Shown: positions 43,790 through 52,559, counted from the stretch's first letter. The stretch is DNA of 64,000 nt from Clostridiales bacterium (GCA_015055965.1 SVHG01000010.1:1-64000), one strand, 5' to 3'. Numbers and translations: made by a program. Notes: generated by a model not told the origin, from the letters alone.

Positions 43790-45892
43790 TTATTTTTCTA
43801 AATATGCGCCGGCTAAAATCCAGTTGCTGGTAATTCCGCTAACGTAAGGATTTAACGCGTTCATTACCGTTAGGCTGTCTACCGTCCAAACCTCTAAACC
43901 TAAAGAAGATTGCTTGCATAAATCAACTGCGGATTGAGTTGCTCTAGAGTGGTAAGCATCAATAAATACTTCGTTGTGCGCAGTCTTTAAGGAGTTTGCC
44001 GTGCTAATAACGCTTGCGTTAATTTCGTTAGAGTAAACCCAACCAAGTCTTGCGGTGGGATCGTAAGCGGCAATCTTTGCTAAAGCGTCGCTAGAGAATG
44101 ATATGTAAGAAACCTTGCCTTGCATACCGTTACTGTTTACTATGTGGGTTAGTATTTGCGCTTGAGCGTAGCTTAAGTTAAATGTGTTGGTCCATTTGAT
44201 TTCAATATAGGGGTGTAGGTTTAGCTCGTTACATAAAATAATAAATTCTTCAAAGGTGGGTATTTTAGTTCCTAAATAGTCTAAGCCCATCCAGTAGCCG
44301 TAATCGTATTTGCGAAGCTCTTCTAAGGTCATATTCACAACCTCTCCGCTACCGTTAGAGGTGCGGTCAATAGTGTCGTCGTGAATAAGAACGGGAATGC
44401 CGTCTTTGGTAAATACGATATCGCATTCAACGTACTTAAAGCCCATCTTTGCCGCCTGCTCGTAAGCGGGTAAGGTGTTTTCGGGCGCCATGAATGAATA
44501 ACCTCTGTGAGCGATAGATTTCATTTCGTAATCCTTTTGCTCAACGGCGGGAATAAAGTCGTAACCAACCTTCGTTCCGGTAACGGTGAATAGCTTATGT
44601 ATTTCTGCAAGCTCTTCCTTAGTAAAACTGCCACCGGCGCTCTTTTTTACCGTTAGGGTTACGTAAGAGCCGTCTAAATCGGTTGTTCTGCTTGCTTCCG
44701 TTAGCCAACCGCTATCAATGTATGAGGTGTTTTGGCTGGGGTTGTTGCTTTCTACTAAGCTCCAGTTATAGGTTGAACCGCCAAGGTAGTTAATTACTGC
44801 GCCCTTGCGTAGTCTTATAACTATTGAAATTTTTGCTCTTGTTGCATCCGTTGCTAGGGGAACGCTACCAAAGCTTGCTACTTGCGCTTTATATTCTTCT
44901 TCTGTAAACGCGCCTGCCTGTGTGCTGGTTAAGGGTGAGGTCTTTTCGCCTTTAACGGTAAACCACGTTTTCATCATTAGTAGCTCGTCTTGGGTGAAAT
45001 CCTTGCCGTCCTTTCTTATCATAACGATTACGGGGTAGCATTCAGATTGGGTTACGTATTTAGTGTGACTTTGCCAGCCTTGACCGGTAGCGTTGGGGGA
45101 TTCGTTCCAACCGGGGTCAATACGGCTTGATGCAAACATATTCGCGGTGTTTTGGGTTTCGTTTACAGACCATTTATAAACGCTCGTGTCACCGCTAAAG
45201 GTAAATACCGCGCCTGCTTTAAGCTTTAGCGCAAAGCTCGTTCTAATACGGGTTTTTGCCGTTTGTACGCTGGGCGTGCCGTAGTGTGAGAACTGCTGGC
45301 TAAATTCTTTTGCGGTAAGAACGGTTTCATTAATAAATAATGCGTGATAGCTTTGATCTGCGGTTACCGTTTGTGTTGCTAAATCAATTACTTCTCCACC
45401 TTCGGTTAGCGCCCAACCCATAAATACGAAGCCTGCCTTTTCGGGTTTTTCGCAAGTGGGGGTTGAACCGTATTCAAAGCTTTCTTCAGTAGCGTTTCCG
45501 TCTACAATCCAGGCTACGGTGTATTCTCTTGCTTGTTCGTTGAATACTGCAACGTAAGTAGCGTTAGAGGTGGCGGGAACGGGATCAGTATCCCAACCTG
45601 CAAAGGTAAAGGTCTTGCTTTCGGTTGCTTCCTTCGTGGGCGTGCCTTCATAAACTGGTATTTCGCCACTTAATACCTCGGTAGTGCTTTCTTCGCCGTT
45701 AACAACCCACGTTATAATAAACGTTTCTACGGTAGAGCTGTTTTCAGTAGAAGAGCTTTCTTGATTTGAGTTTTCTTCGTTAGAAGCGCTTAAATCACTT
45801 GAACTCGTTGTGCTTGATACCGTTTGACATCCCGCAAAAAGCGTTAGTGCAAACAGGGAACAAATCGTTAGGATAAAAAATCTTTTTTTCAT
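43790..45892 (-). CDS. Lipoprotein with glycerophosphodiester phosphodiesterase domain
   Basis: A 700-aa lipoprotein (lipobox LFAGC, Cys22). After a Ser/Asn-rich linker come InlB-like FAGW units (~55-180). Next are two copies of a ~120-aa domain of unknown type, sharing ARxKISxxxRLxxGA-like and TKEEL/TQDEL features. The C-terminal GDPD barrel (~450-700) has AHRG near 455, the PENT motif, ECDIVFTKDGIPVLIHDD and later EIKW. GDPD enzymes split glycerophosphodiesters and can trim teichoic acid. The longest frame starts at 45916, but AGGAG at 45900-45904 lies 7 nt before the ATG at 45892. Confidence 0.85.
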   Translation of the reverse strand: MKKRFFILTICSLFALTLFAGCQTVSSTTSSSDLSASNEENSNQESSSTENSSTVETFIITWVVNGEESTTEVLSGEIPVYEGTPTKEATESKTFTFAGWDTDPVPATSNATYVAVFNEQAREYTVAWIVDGNATEESFEYGSTPTCEKPEKAGFVFMGWALTEGGEVIDLATQTVTADQSYHALFINETVLTAKEFSQQFSHYGTPSVQTAKTRIRTSFALKLKAGAVFTFSGDTSVYKWSVNETQNTANMFASSRIDPGWNESPNATGQGWQSHTKYVTQSECYPVIVMIRKDGKDFTQDELLMMKTWFTVKGEKTSPLTSTQAGAFTEEEYKAQVASFGSVPLATDATRAKISIVIRLRKGAVINYLGGSTYNWSLVESNNPSQNTSYIDSGWLTEASRTTDLDGSYVTLTVKKSAGGSFTKEELAEIHKLFTVTGTKVGYDFIPAVEQKDYEMKSIAHRGYSFMAPENTLPAYEQAAKMGFKYVECDIVFTKDGIPVLIHDDTIDRTSNGSGEVVNMTLEELRKYDYGYWMGLDYLGTKIPTFEEFIILCNELNLHPYIEIKWTNTFNLSYAQAQILTHIVNSNGMQGKVSYISFSSDALAKIAAYDPTARLGWVYSNEINASVISTANSLKTAHNEVFIDAYHSRATQSAVDLCKQSSLGLEVWTVDSLTVMNALNPYVSGITSNWILAGAYLEK

Positions 45893-45925
45893 CTTTTCAC
45901 TCCTATATTTTTTCATATCCTTGCT

Positions 45926-45954
45926 ATTTTACCATATAATGGTAAAAGTGTCAA
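45926..45954 (-). promoter_or_regulatory. Promoter with a 21-bp palindrome filling the spacer
   Basis: On the minus strand: TTGACA, 17 nt, TAAAAT. TTTTACCAT-ATA-ATGGTAAAA (plus-strand 45927-45947) lies between and overlaps the -10. This arrangement is typical of a repressor or MerR-type operator. It serves the phosphodiesterase lipoprotein gene. Confidence 0.82.
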
Positions 45955-46030
45955 CACTTAATTAAAATTTATTAAAAAAATTTATTATCGTTAACACGCG
46001 GTAAGATTAATTTTTAAAGGTAAAAGTTAA

Positions 46031-46068
46031 TAAAAAAGAGTGGGAATAATCCTTTAAAGCCCACTCTT
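46031..46068 (-). terminator. Intrinsic terminator of the alpha/beta hydrolase gene
   Basis: AAGAGTGGG and CCCACTCTT stem; on the minus strand it is followed by a T6 run. It lies about 45 nt after the stop codon at 46112. Confidence 0.8.
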
Positions 46069-46087
46069 AATTTTTGTTTTATATGCG

Positions 46088-46103
46088 GTTAATCGCGCTA
46101 TAG
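46088..46103 (+). repeat. Dispersed 16-nt motif, copy 6
   Basis: GTTAATCGCGCTATAG, located between the stop codon at 46112 and the terminator of the minus-strand hydrolase gene. Confidence 0.75.
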
Positions 46104-46111
46104 ACTAACTT

Positions 46112-47101
46112 TTACTCGTTAAGCATATGTTTTTTGTAAAATTCCGTTAGTCCTTTTGTTACGTATTCAGGTGCCATTATATATGCTAAGCCGTGGCCTG
46201 CGTTTTCAACTGCAATCATTAACTTGTTTTCAGAGGCGCATGCTTCATAGTTTGCAACACCCATAGAATAGGGAATAAAATCATCTGCTACGCCGTGAAT
46301 GAAAAGGCAGGGTAGTTTGATTTTTTTATAGCACTCTGTTACGCTTTTTTCTCTTAAAGAAAACTTACCTAAAGCTCTTGACCAAAAACGAATAAAATAT
46401 TGGAATGGGAATTTGGGTAATTTTAAACTTCTTCTAACTGAAGATATAATATCGTCCGGCGAAGTAAATCCGCAGTCGTTTGCAATAGTTTTAACATCTT
46501 TGGGAAGTTTTTGTGCGCCTGCTATACCAACGGTAGCGCCACCCATAGAAATGCCGTGTAAACCAATTGGACTATTAGGGAATTTGTTGGCAATATATTC
46601 TGCCCAAAGCACGCAGTCATCACCTTCTTTAACGCCTAACGTTAAATATTTGCCTTCGCTTTTGCCGTGTGCTCGTTGGTCGGGTAGTAAAATAGAAAAC
46701 CCCATATCCTTAAAGATTTTCGTAATAGTGCCAAAGGTTAAAACTGCGTCCCCGTGATGACCGTGCATAAAAATTACCGTTCCGCGGTGTTCAGGGTTTT
46801 CATAAAAGTAGCCGTGTAGCTTTAAGCCGTCGTTAGAAGTAACGGTTACGCTGGTGGGGTTTAACGCAAAAAAATATTCCGCGCCCTTTCGCATAAGCTC
46901 GCGATATTTAGAAAAAGTATCGTTGCTTTCGGTTGCAATGACCGTTCTTCTGCCGAATGCCTTTTTAAAAATAATTAAGGTAATTATAAAGCAAGCAATA
47001 AGAATTAAAGCTATTGCGCTTAAAATAATAATTAGCGGAGTTTTTAAAATAGAAAGGTCAAATAAAACGACGTTTATTAGCTTTGGTGTGTTCGTAATCA
47101 T
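46112..47101 (-). CDS. Membrane-anchored alpha/beta hydrolase
   Basis: A 329-aa protein with one N-terminal membrane segment (~residues 22-46) and an alpha/beta hydrolase domain. Oxyanion loop HGHHG at 113-117, nucleophile elbow GISMGG with Ser175, acid in HGVADDFIP and base in AGHGLAY. The family (YqkD/BAAT-like serine hydrolases) includes esterases and peptidases; the substrate is unknown. The domain probably faces outward given one anchor helix, but topology is uncertain. A GGTGAG site precedes the start. Confidence 0.85.
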   Translation of the reverse strand: MITNTPKLINVVLFDLSILKTPLIIILSAIALILIACFIITLIIFKKAFGRRTVIATESNDTFSKYRELMRKGAEYFFALNPTSVTVTSNDGLKLHGYFYENPEHRGTVIFMHGHHGDAVLTFGTITKIFKDMGFSILLPDQRAHGKSEGKYLTLGVKEGDDCVLWAEYIANKFPNSPIGLHGISMGGATVGIAGAQKLPKDVKTIANDCGFTSPDDIISSVRRSLKLPKFPFQYFIRFWSRALGKFSLREKSVTECYKKIKLPCLFIHGVADDFIPYSMGVANYEACASENKLMIAVENAGHGLAYIMAPEYVTKGLTEFYKKHMLNE

Positions 47102-47134
47102 TTTTACTCACCCGTTTAAATCATTTACTTAACA

Positions 47135-47163
47135 ATTATAAGGCTTGTTAAAATTTTTGTCAA
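47135..47163 (-). promoter_or_regulatory. SigmaA-type promoter of the alpha/beta hydrolase gene
   Basis: On the minus strand: TTGACA, 17 nt, TATAAT, both perfect, 33 nt before the start codon. Confidence 0.88.
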
Positions 47164-47223
47164 ATTAACGGTAACTGTTAAAAGAAAAATGCAAGCCAGC
47201 TTTCTTATTATTAGTAATATTAC

Positions 47224-47252
47224 TTGACATTTTTTTAGCTTTGTTGTAACAT
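47224..47252 (+). promoter_or_regulatory. Possible promoter upstream of rdgB
   Basis: TTGACA, 17 nt, TAACAT (3-4 of 6 in the -10). The -35 is perfect and the -10 weak. The leader from here to the ATG contains motif copy 7. Confidence 0.45.
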
Positions 47253-47339
47253 ACACAATATAAAATTTATTTAAAAAATTGCCGTCGGGCTTTAAAACTA
47301 AAAGCTAAACGGTAAATGGTAAAAATAATAAAAAACGCC

Positions 47340-47355
47340 GTTAATCGCGCTATAG
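47340..47355 (+). repeat. Dispersed 16-nt motif, copy 7
   Basis: GTTAATCGCGCTATAG, followed by CGTGG and T7, then directly by the rdgB ribosome binding site AAGGAG. The flanks AAAAAACGC and GTGGTTTTTT pair imperfectly, so it could act as an attenuator ahead of rdgB. Confidence 0.78.
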
Positions 47356-47377
47356 CGTGGTTTTTTTAAGGAGTTAT

Positions 47378-47950
47378 ATGCAAAAATTAATAATTGCAAC
47401 CCACAATATGGGTAAATTTAAAGAATTCAGTGAGCTTTTTAAAGATAAATACGAGGTGCATTCTTTACCGTATAACGGCTTTGATGAAGATATAGAAGAA
47501 ACGGGAAGTACTTATTTTGAAAACGCTTTATTAAAGGCTAAAACCGTTTTTGATGCTACCGGGGAAACCTGCCTTGCAGACGATAGCGGTTTAAGCGTTA
47601 CCGCCCTTAACGGCGCACCCGGATTATATAGCGCCAGATTTGGGGGCGAGAATCTTTCCCAAGCGGGCAAAAACGCTTTAATTTTTGAAGGGCTTAAGGA
47701 TAAAAAGGATAGAAGCGCAAAATTCATTTGTTGCTTGGTTTTATACGGCAAGCAGGGTGTTATTGCGGTTGGTAACGGCGAGGTAGAAGGGGAAATCTTG
47801 TTTGAAGAAAGGGGAAAGGGCGGTTTTGGTTACGATAGTATTTTCTTTTCTAAAGAGCTAAATAAGAGCTTTGGCGAAGCTACCGCGGAAGAAAAATCTT
47901 TGGTTAGCCATAGAGCAAGAGCTATTCGCGATTTGCTTACTAAGTTATAA
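47378..47950 (+). CDS. rdgB: Non-canonical purine NTP pyrophosphatase (RdgB/HAM1)
   Basis: A 190-aa Ham1-like enzyme: ATHNMGKFKEF at the N terminus, CLADDSGLSV near residue 67, YSARFGG near 87 and GFGYDSIFF near 148, ending with SHRARAI. It hydrolyses ITP, XTP and dITP to monophosphates and keeps them out of nucleic acids. The longest frame begins at 47357, but AAGGAG at 47368-47373 precedes the ATG at 47378. It is followed by the YfcE-type phosphoesterase, an order common in Firmicutes (rph-rdgB-yfcE). Confidence 0.95.
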   Translation: MQKLIIATHNMGKFKEFSELFKDKYEVHSLPYNGFDEDIEETGSTYFENALLKAKTVFDATGETCLADDSGLSVTALNGAPGLYSARFGGENLSQAGKNALIFEGLKDKKDRSAKFICCLVLYGKQGVIAVGNGEVEGEILFEERGKGGFGYDSIFFSKELNKSFGEATAEEKSLVSHRARAIRDLLTKL

Positions 47951-48069
47951 AAAATTGCGTACGTTGCGTAAAAAAATGACCTTTTTAACGTTAAGTGATT
48001 AAAAAATCGCTCTATTATAAGCAATTAAGTTATTTACCGCGCGCGGCTAATTAACTAAAAGGAGTATTT

Positions 48070-48537
48070 ATGAAAAGCTATATTGTTTTTTCTGATATTC
48101 ACGGCGATAGGCATTCCTTTTCGCGTTTGCAAAAAATTACGGAAAATACAGACGGCGCTTTTTTTGCAGGCGACGGAATAAGTGGACTTGGCGATTTTAC
48201 TAATAAGCCCTTTTACGCAGTAAAGGGAAACTGTGATTTCGTTGGAGAGGAAGAAAAAATAATTCAATTAGAGGGGCTTAAAATATTACTTACTCACGGA
48301 CATTTATACGGTGTTAAAAGCGGATATTTACGCCTTATTTATAGGGCGAAGGAGCTTGGCTGTGATATAGTTATTTTTGGGCATACGCATCAACCTTTAA
48401 TTATGCAAGAAGATGGAATTTTATTTTTAAACCCGGGAACTTGTTCTCTTTACGGCGCAAAAAAGACCTTTATTAACCTGTTTATATCTAACGGTAAGCC
48501 AAGCGCCATTATTAACGAAATAGGAAATTGGTTATGA
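48070..48537 (+). CDS. YfcE/MJ0936-type metallophosphoesterase
   Basis: A 155-aa calcineurin-like phosphodiesterase with all metal motifs: SDIHGD (8-13), AGDG, KGNCD near 57, LTHGH near 75 and FGHTHQP near 98. Small cytoplasmic members hydrolyse phosphodiesters; the physiological substrate is unknown. AAGGAG lies a few bases before the ATG. Its TGA stop overlaps the ATG of the ATP-grasp gene (ATGA), so the two are translationally coupled. Confidence 0.9.
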   Translation: MKSYIVFSDIHGDRHSFSRLQKITENTDGAFFAGDGISGLGDFTNKPFYAVKGNCDFVGEEEKIIQLEGLKILLTHGHLYGVKSGYLRLIYRAKELGCDIVIFGHTHQPLIMQEDGILFLNPGTCSLYGAKKTFINLFISNGKPSAIINEIGNWL

Positions 48538-49385
48538 AAAATTATCTAATAATAAACGAATTTTACAGTAGCGAAAGCTTTAATAAAATATATCAAGCCT
48601 TAAAGAACGCATTTTTAGCGCGTGGCGAAGACTTGGAAATTTTAACTAACGTTCAAGCTACACGGCTTTTAAACGAAGAAGGAAATAACCAGCCCATTTT
48701 GTTTTTTGATAAAGACGTTTATCTTGCAAGGCTATTGCAAAAGTCGGGCTATAGGTGCGTTAACAGCCCTTTTGTGATTGAAATATGTGATGATAAGGCT
48801 AAAACGTATATAGAGCTTAAGGGAAAATTTGATCAACCAAAAACCATTCTTGCGCCCTTTTCTTACGACGGGGTTGAGTGTAACGGTATTTACTTTTTAG
48901 AAGAAGATTTAAACTCTTTAGGCTTTCCCTTAATAGTAAAGCAAAATAAAGGCTCGTTCGGTCAGCAGGTTTACTTGGTTAACGATATTAGCGAGCTTCA
49001 AGATTTAGTAAATAGCTTTGGTCATACGCAGTATTTAATGCAACGGTTAATTACCTCATCCTTAGGTAAGGATTTAAGGGTTTACGTGGTTGGCGGTAAA
49101 GCCGTTGCTTACGCACTACGCTATAACGAAAAGGACTTTAGGTCTAACGTGGGCGCGGGCGGAAAAATGAAAAGAACTGAAGTTGATAAAGCTTACTTAG
49201 AAACTGCCGTTGAGGTGTGTAATTATTTGGGAGCGGATTTTGCGGGTGTAGATTTACTTTTTGGTGAAAACGGACCTATCGTTTGCGAGGTTAATTCTAA
49301 CGCGCACTTTTTAGAGCTTTCTAAAATTAGCGGTGTTGATATAGCCGGTTGCATAGTTGATTATTATCTTTCCTTAAAGAAATAA
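48534..49385 (+). CDS. RimK-like ATP-grasp ligase
   Basis: A 283-aa ATP-grasp protein. ATP-binding stretch PLIVKQNKGSFGQQVYLV (~135-152), then MQRLITSSLGKDLRVYVVGG, the FRSNVGAGGKMKR loop and the metal site GVDLLF..VCEVNSNAHF. RimK-like enzymes form amide bonds with amino acids such as Glu. The target is unknown. A TTG six bases upstream is in frame, but the ATG at 48534 overlaps the previous stop as ATGA and fits family starts better. Confidence 0.88.
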   Translation: MKNYLIINEFYSSESFNKIYQALKNAFLARGEDLEILTNVQATRLLNEEGNNQPILFFDKDVYLARLLQKSGYRCVNSPFVIEICDDKAKTYIELKGKFDQPKTILAPFSYDGVECNGIYFLEEDLNSLGFPLIVKQNKGSFGQQVYLVNDISELQDLVNSFGHTQYLMQRLITSSLGKDLRVYVVGGKAVAYALRYNEKDFRSNVGAGGKMKRTEVDKAYLETAVEVCNYLGADFAGVDLLFGENGPIVCEVNSNAHFLELSKISGVDIAGCIVDYYLSLKK

Positions 49386-49470
49386 TATTTACAAAATTAT
49401 GATAAAAATATGAATACTCTTTGTTTTTTCTGTCAATAATTGCCATAGAAAAAACGGAGGGTATTTTTTT

Positions 49471-49977
49471 ATGCAAAAAATTCGCATAACTTTTATTTGT
49501 TGCTGCATAATACTCGTTGCCACTTGTTTGTTTGGCTGCGGTAGTTATCAGCAGGAGTATTTAAGAATTCACGTAAGGGCAAATTCAAACGCGGCTTGCG
49601 ATCAAGAAATTAAGTATTTAATCAAGGATGAGGTGGTTGAATATCTTACGCCAATCGTTCAAAACTGCAAATCTAAGCAGGATGCAATTAATAAAATCAA
49701 AGAACACCAAAGTAGCGTTAACGCGCTTATAGAGAGGGTTTTGAAGAAAAACGGCTTTAATTACGGGTGCAAGGTTTCTATAAGAGAAGAAAATTTTCCC
49801 ACAAGAGTATACGAAGGAGTTACGCTTTCTGCCGGCTATTACGACGCGCTTATTATAGAGCTTGGTAGCGGTAAGGGGGATAACTGGTGGTGCGTGGTGT
49901 ATCCGCCCCTTTGCTTTTCGGGAAGGGACGATATAACCTACCGAAGTAAGATTTTGGACTTAATTAACGGCGTATAA
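49471..49977 (+). CDS. spoIIR: Stage II sporulation protein R
   Basis: A 168-aa exported protein. The hydrophobic N terminus ends in LFGC (possible lipid anchor Cys23), followed by the SpoIIR hallmarks LRIHVRANSN, FPTRVYEG, SAGYYDALIIELGSGKGDNWWCVVYPPLCF. In Bacillus the forespore makes SpoIIR, which triggers SpoIIGA to process pro-sigmaE in the mother cell. Its presence indicates an endospore former. A GGAGG precedes the start. I could not identify a sigmaF promoter with confidence. Confidence 0.93.
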   Translation: MQKIRITFICCCIILVATCLFGCGSYQQEYLRIHVRANSNAACDQEIKYLIKDEVVEYLTPIVQNCKSKQDAINKIKEHQSSVNALIERVLKKNGFNYGCKVSIREENFPTRVYEGVTLSAGYYDALIIELGSGKGDNWWCVVYPPLCFSGRDDITYRSKILDLINGV

Positions 49978-50027
49978 AGATAAAGGGTTTACTAAAGAAA
50001 GGGTTACATAAAAACAAAGGAGGAATT

Positions 50028-50759
50028 ATGAATAAAAAGATAAAGATAACGGCAATTTTGCTTTCGATTTTAGCTGTTTTATCAGTTGGCTGGACGGTTA
50101 TGGACAGTAACCGTTTAACAGGTGAGATTGCTTCTGGTGAGGCGGTTGCCGTTGCTGTAATTAAACAGGGCGCAACCGGTAGTACTGTGCGTACTATTCA
50201 GCAAAAGTTAAAAAGATGGGGATATTATAAGGGTAGTGTTGATGGGATTTTTGGTTCTCAAACAAAGGCTGCAGTAAGATATTTCCAAAGAAAAAACGGA
50301 TTAAAGGTGGACGGTATCGTTGGGCCTGCTACGCTAAAGGCTCTTGGCATGAAGGCGACTTCTTCAAGCGGTAGCTCTTCTTCAAGCGGTAACGGGACTT
50401 CTTTTTCTAATGCAGACGTAACCTTGCTTGCGCGCTTAATTTACGGCGAGGCAAGGGGTGAAAGCTATACTGGGCAAATAGCAGTTGGCGCGGTGGTTAT
50501 GAATAGGTTAAGAAGCAGTTCTTTTCCCAACACTATTTCGGGTGTAATCTATCAGCCTTATGCGTTTACCGCTGTTAACGACGGGCAAATAAATCTTACC
50601 CCTAACGATAAAGCGTATAGGGCCGCAAAGGAAGCCATGAACGGTTACGATCCTTCTTACGGCGCGCTTTATTATTACAATCCTGCAACGGCAACCAGCA
50701 GTTGGATTTTTACAAGAAAAACCACCGTGGTTATCGGCAGACACGTATTTGCTATTTAA
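50028..50759 (+). CDS. sleB: Spore cortex-lytic enzyme SleB
   Basis: A 243-aa exported enzyme: signal segment at ~7-24, peptidoglycan-binding domain (~45-105: GSTVRTIQQKLKRWGYY, then TKAAVRYFQ and GPATLKALG), a Ser/Gly linker and a Hydrolase_2 domain (~130-243) with RLIYGEARGESYTGQ carrying the catalytic Glu and the later ALYYYNPATATSSWIF. It is a lytic transglycosylase that degrades spore cortex at germination. It lies 50 nt after spoIIR and 12 nt before ypeB, the usual sleB-ypeB order. Confidence 0.95.
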   Translation: MNKKIKITAILLSILAVLSVGWTVMDSNRLTGEIASGEAVAVAVIKQGATGSTVRTIQQKLKRWGYYKGSVDGIFGSQTKAAVRYFQRKNGLKVDGIVGPATLKALGMKATSSSGSSSSSGNGTSFSNADVTLLARLIYGEARGESYTGQIAVGAVVMNRLRSSSFPNTISGVIYQPYAFTAVNDGQINLTPNDKAYRAAKEAMNGYDPSYGALYYYNPATATSSWIFTRKTTVVIGRHVFAI

Positions 50760-50771
50760 TAAGGAGGACGT

Positions 50772-52448
50772 ATGCAAGAAAAGAAGTTTAACAACGCTTT
50801 AGAAAAGGCGCAAAATTTATCTAGTGATACTCAAAAGGCAAAAGGACATTTGCAAGATAGCGGTTGGGAAGTTGATGAAGAAATTTTAACCCTTCAAAAG
50901 CACGAAGCAGATAAGGCGAATGAAAGATTAAATTTAGCAGAACAAAGGGCAATAAAAAAGCAAGAAGAAAAAAATGAAGCTTTAAAAATTAAAGCGGAAA
51001 GAGAGCGGCAAAAGGCGCGTTTAAGATATGAAAGAATGCGCGCGGAAGAGGAAAGAAAAACCCAGCGTGAACAGGAAAGGGATAGAAGACGGCGTGAACG
51101 TGGTTCTCGCGGTATAGGTGGTTGGCTTGCCGCAGTTATTAGCTTGGGTTGTATTTGTTTAATTTTATCAACCGTGCTTTTATACGACGTATTTATGACG
51201 GGTAGCGGGGAGGGTATGCTTTCTAACGTATACTCAAAGAGCTTTTACGATTTAGTTGGTTACGTTGATAATATAGACGTTAACCTTAGCAAGCTAACCG
51301 CTTCACAGGATAACGATAACAAGCAAAGAATACTTTGTGATATTATAGTGCAAGCAAATTTAGCAGAGGCAGATATTGCCACCTTACCCTTAGAAGAAAA
51401 TTCTAAGCAAAGCACGGAAAAGTATATGAATCAGCTTGGCGATTTTTCTAAATATCTTAATAACAAGCTTATAGAGGGGGATTCGCTTAGTGAAGATGAT
51501 GAAAAAATTCTTAATCAAATGAAAAAAATTAACTATGAATTAAGAAGTAAGCTAAAGGGATTGCAAGGGGAAATCGGTGAGGATTTTGATTTTATAACCT
51601 TGCTTTCTGGGGAAGAAAACCCAATTTTAAACACGTTCAACGAGCTTCAGTATCATTCCGTTGAATACCCTAAAATGATTTACGACGGACCTTTTGCAGA
51701 CGATCCTGAAGAGATTGCAACCGAAAATACCCAAAAGGCGCAAAAGGGTAAGGAAATTTCCAAGGAAGAAGCAGTTAAAATTTTTGAAAGATGCTTTGCC
51801 GATTACAATCCAACGGAAATTAGCGTAAGCGGTATGGCGGAAGGTAGAATGTTTAACGTTTACAACGTGGAAGCAAAAATGGGTGAAGAAGAGATTTTTG
51901 CACAAATTTCAGACTGCGGTAAGTTGGTTATGGTAGATAGCTTTACCGCACCAAAGGAAAAGAAATTTAACCGCGACGAATGTATAGAAAATGCGTATAA
52001 ATTTTTAGAAAAGTGTGGCTATAAGTCGATTAAAGCGGTGTGGAGTAGCTCTGGAAAGGAAAATATAACCTATATTAACTTTGCTTCCGTGGCCCTTAGC
52101 GGCGAAATAATTATGTATTCTGATTTAATAAAGGTTGGGGTATGTATGAATAGCGGTAGAGTTTGCGATATGGATGCGCATCTGTATATCTTAAACCATA
52201 AGGAAAGGGAAATTCCGGAGGTTAAAATAGAGGTTGAGGATGCAGAGCGAAAAATTTCGCCAAACGTTGAAGTGGAGTCTGCTCGTTTAGCAATAATCCC
52301 GGTAACCAACAAAAAGGAAAGGTTGGCTTACGAGTTTTTCGGTAAGGGTGATGACGGCGCGTTTTATATTTATATAGACGCTCAAACGGGAAAAGAGCTT
52401 AAAATTTTTAAAGTAATTTCTACCGACGACGGTGAATTGTTATTATAA
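50772..52448 (+). CDS. ypeB: Germination protein YpeB with long coiled-coil N terminus
   Basis: A 558-aa protein. Residues ~1-115 are charged and mostly helical (many Glu/Lys/Arg, e.g. AEEERKTQREQERDRRRRER), then a membrane segment GGWLAAVISLGCICLILSTVLL (~117-138), then an extracellular YpeB body ending with PepSY-like repeats. YpeB is needed for SleB placement and stability in the spore. The bacillar protein begins close to the membrane segment, so the ~115-residue cytoplasmic coiled coil is an extension. A strong AGGAGG precedes the start. Confidence 0.85.
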   Translation: MQEKKFNNALEKAQNLSSDTQKAKGHLQDSGWEVDEEILTLQKHEADKANERLNLAEQRAIKKQEEKNEALKIKAERERQKARLRYERMRAEEERKTQREQERDRRRRERGSRGIGGWLAAVISLGCICLILSTVLLYDVFMTGSGEGMLSNVYSKSFYDLVGYVDNIDVNLSKLTASQDNDNKQRILCDIIVQANLAEADIATLPLEENSKQSTEKYMNQLGDFSKYLNNKLIEGDSLSEDDEKILNQMKKINYELRSKLKGLQGEIGEDFDFITLLSGEENPILNTFNELQYHSVEYPKMIYDGPFADDPEEIATENTQKAQKGKEISKEEAVKIFERCFADYNPTEISVSGMAEGRMFNVYNVEAKMGEEEIFAQISDCGKLVMVDSFTAPKEKKFNRDECIENAYKFLEKCGYKSIKAVWSSSGKENITYINFASVALSGEIIMYSDLIKVGVCMNSGRVCDMDAHLYILNHKEREIPEVKIEVEDAERKISPNVEVESARLAIIPVTNKKERLAYEFFGKGDDGAFYIYIDAQTGKELKIFKVISTDDGELLL

Positions 52449-52457
52449 AAGCCTGCC

Positions 52458-52473
52458 TATAGGTCGATTATCG
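52458..52473 (-). repeat. Dispersed 16-nt motif, copy 8 (variant)
   Basis: On the minus strand GATAATCGACCTATAG, flanked by AGCC and GGCAGGCTTTT, so AGCC/GGCT can pair around it. It starts about 10 bp after the ypeB stop codon. Confidence 0.7.
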
Positions 52474-52485
52474 GCTATTAAGCAA

Positions 52486-52525
52486 AAAAAAGGGGGATGA
52501 AACAAGTTTTCATTCCCCTTTTTTA
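52486..52525 (+). terminator. Intrinsic terminator of the spoIIR-sleB-ypeB cluster
   Basis: AAAAAGGGGGATGAAA pairs with TTTCATTCCCCTTTTT (one bulged G), followed by T. Confidence 0.9.
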
Positions 52526-52559
52526 GGTTTATAAAAATAAAAAATATCAATAAACACTC

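Noticed and set aside
46413..46757. 114-codon plus-strand frame
   Set aside because: Opposite strand of the alpha/beta hydrolase, whose catalytic motifs are intact.
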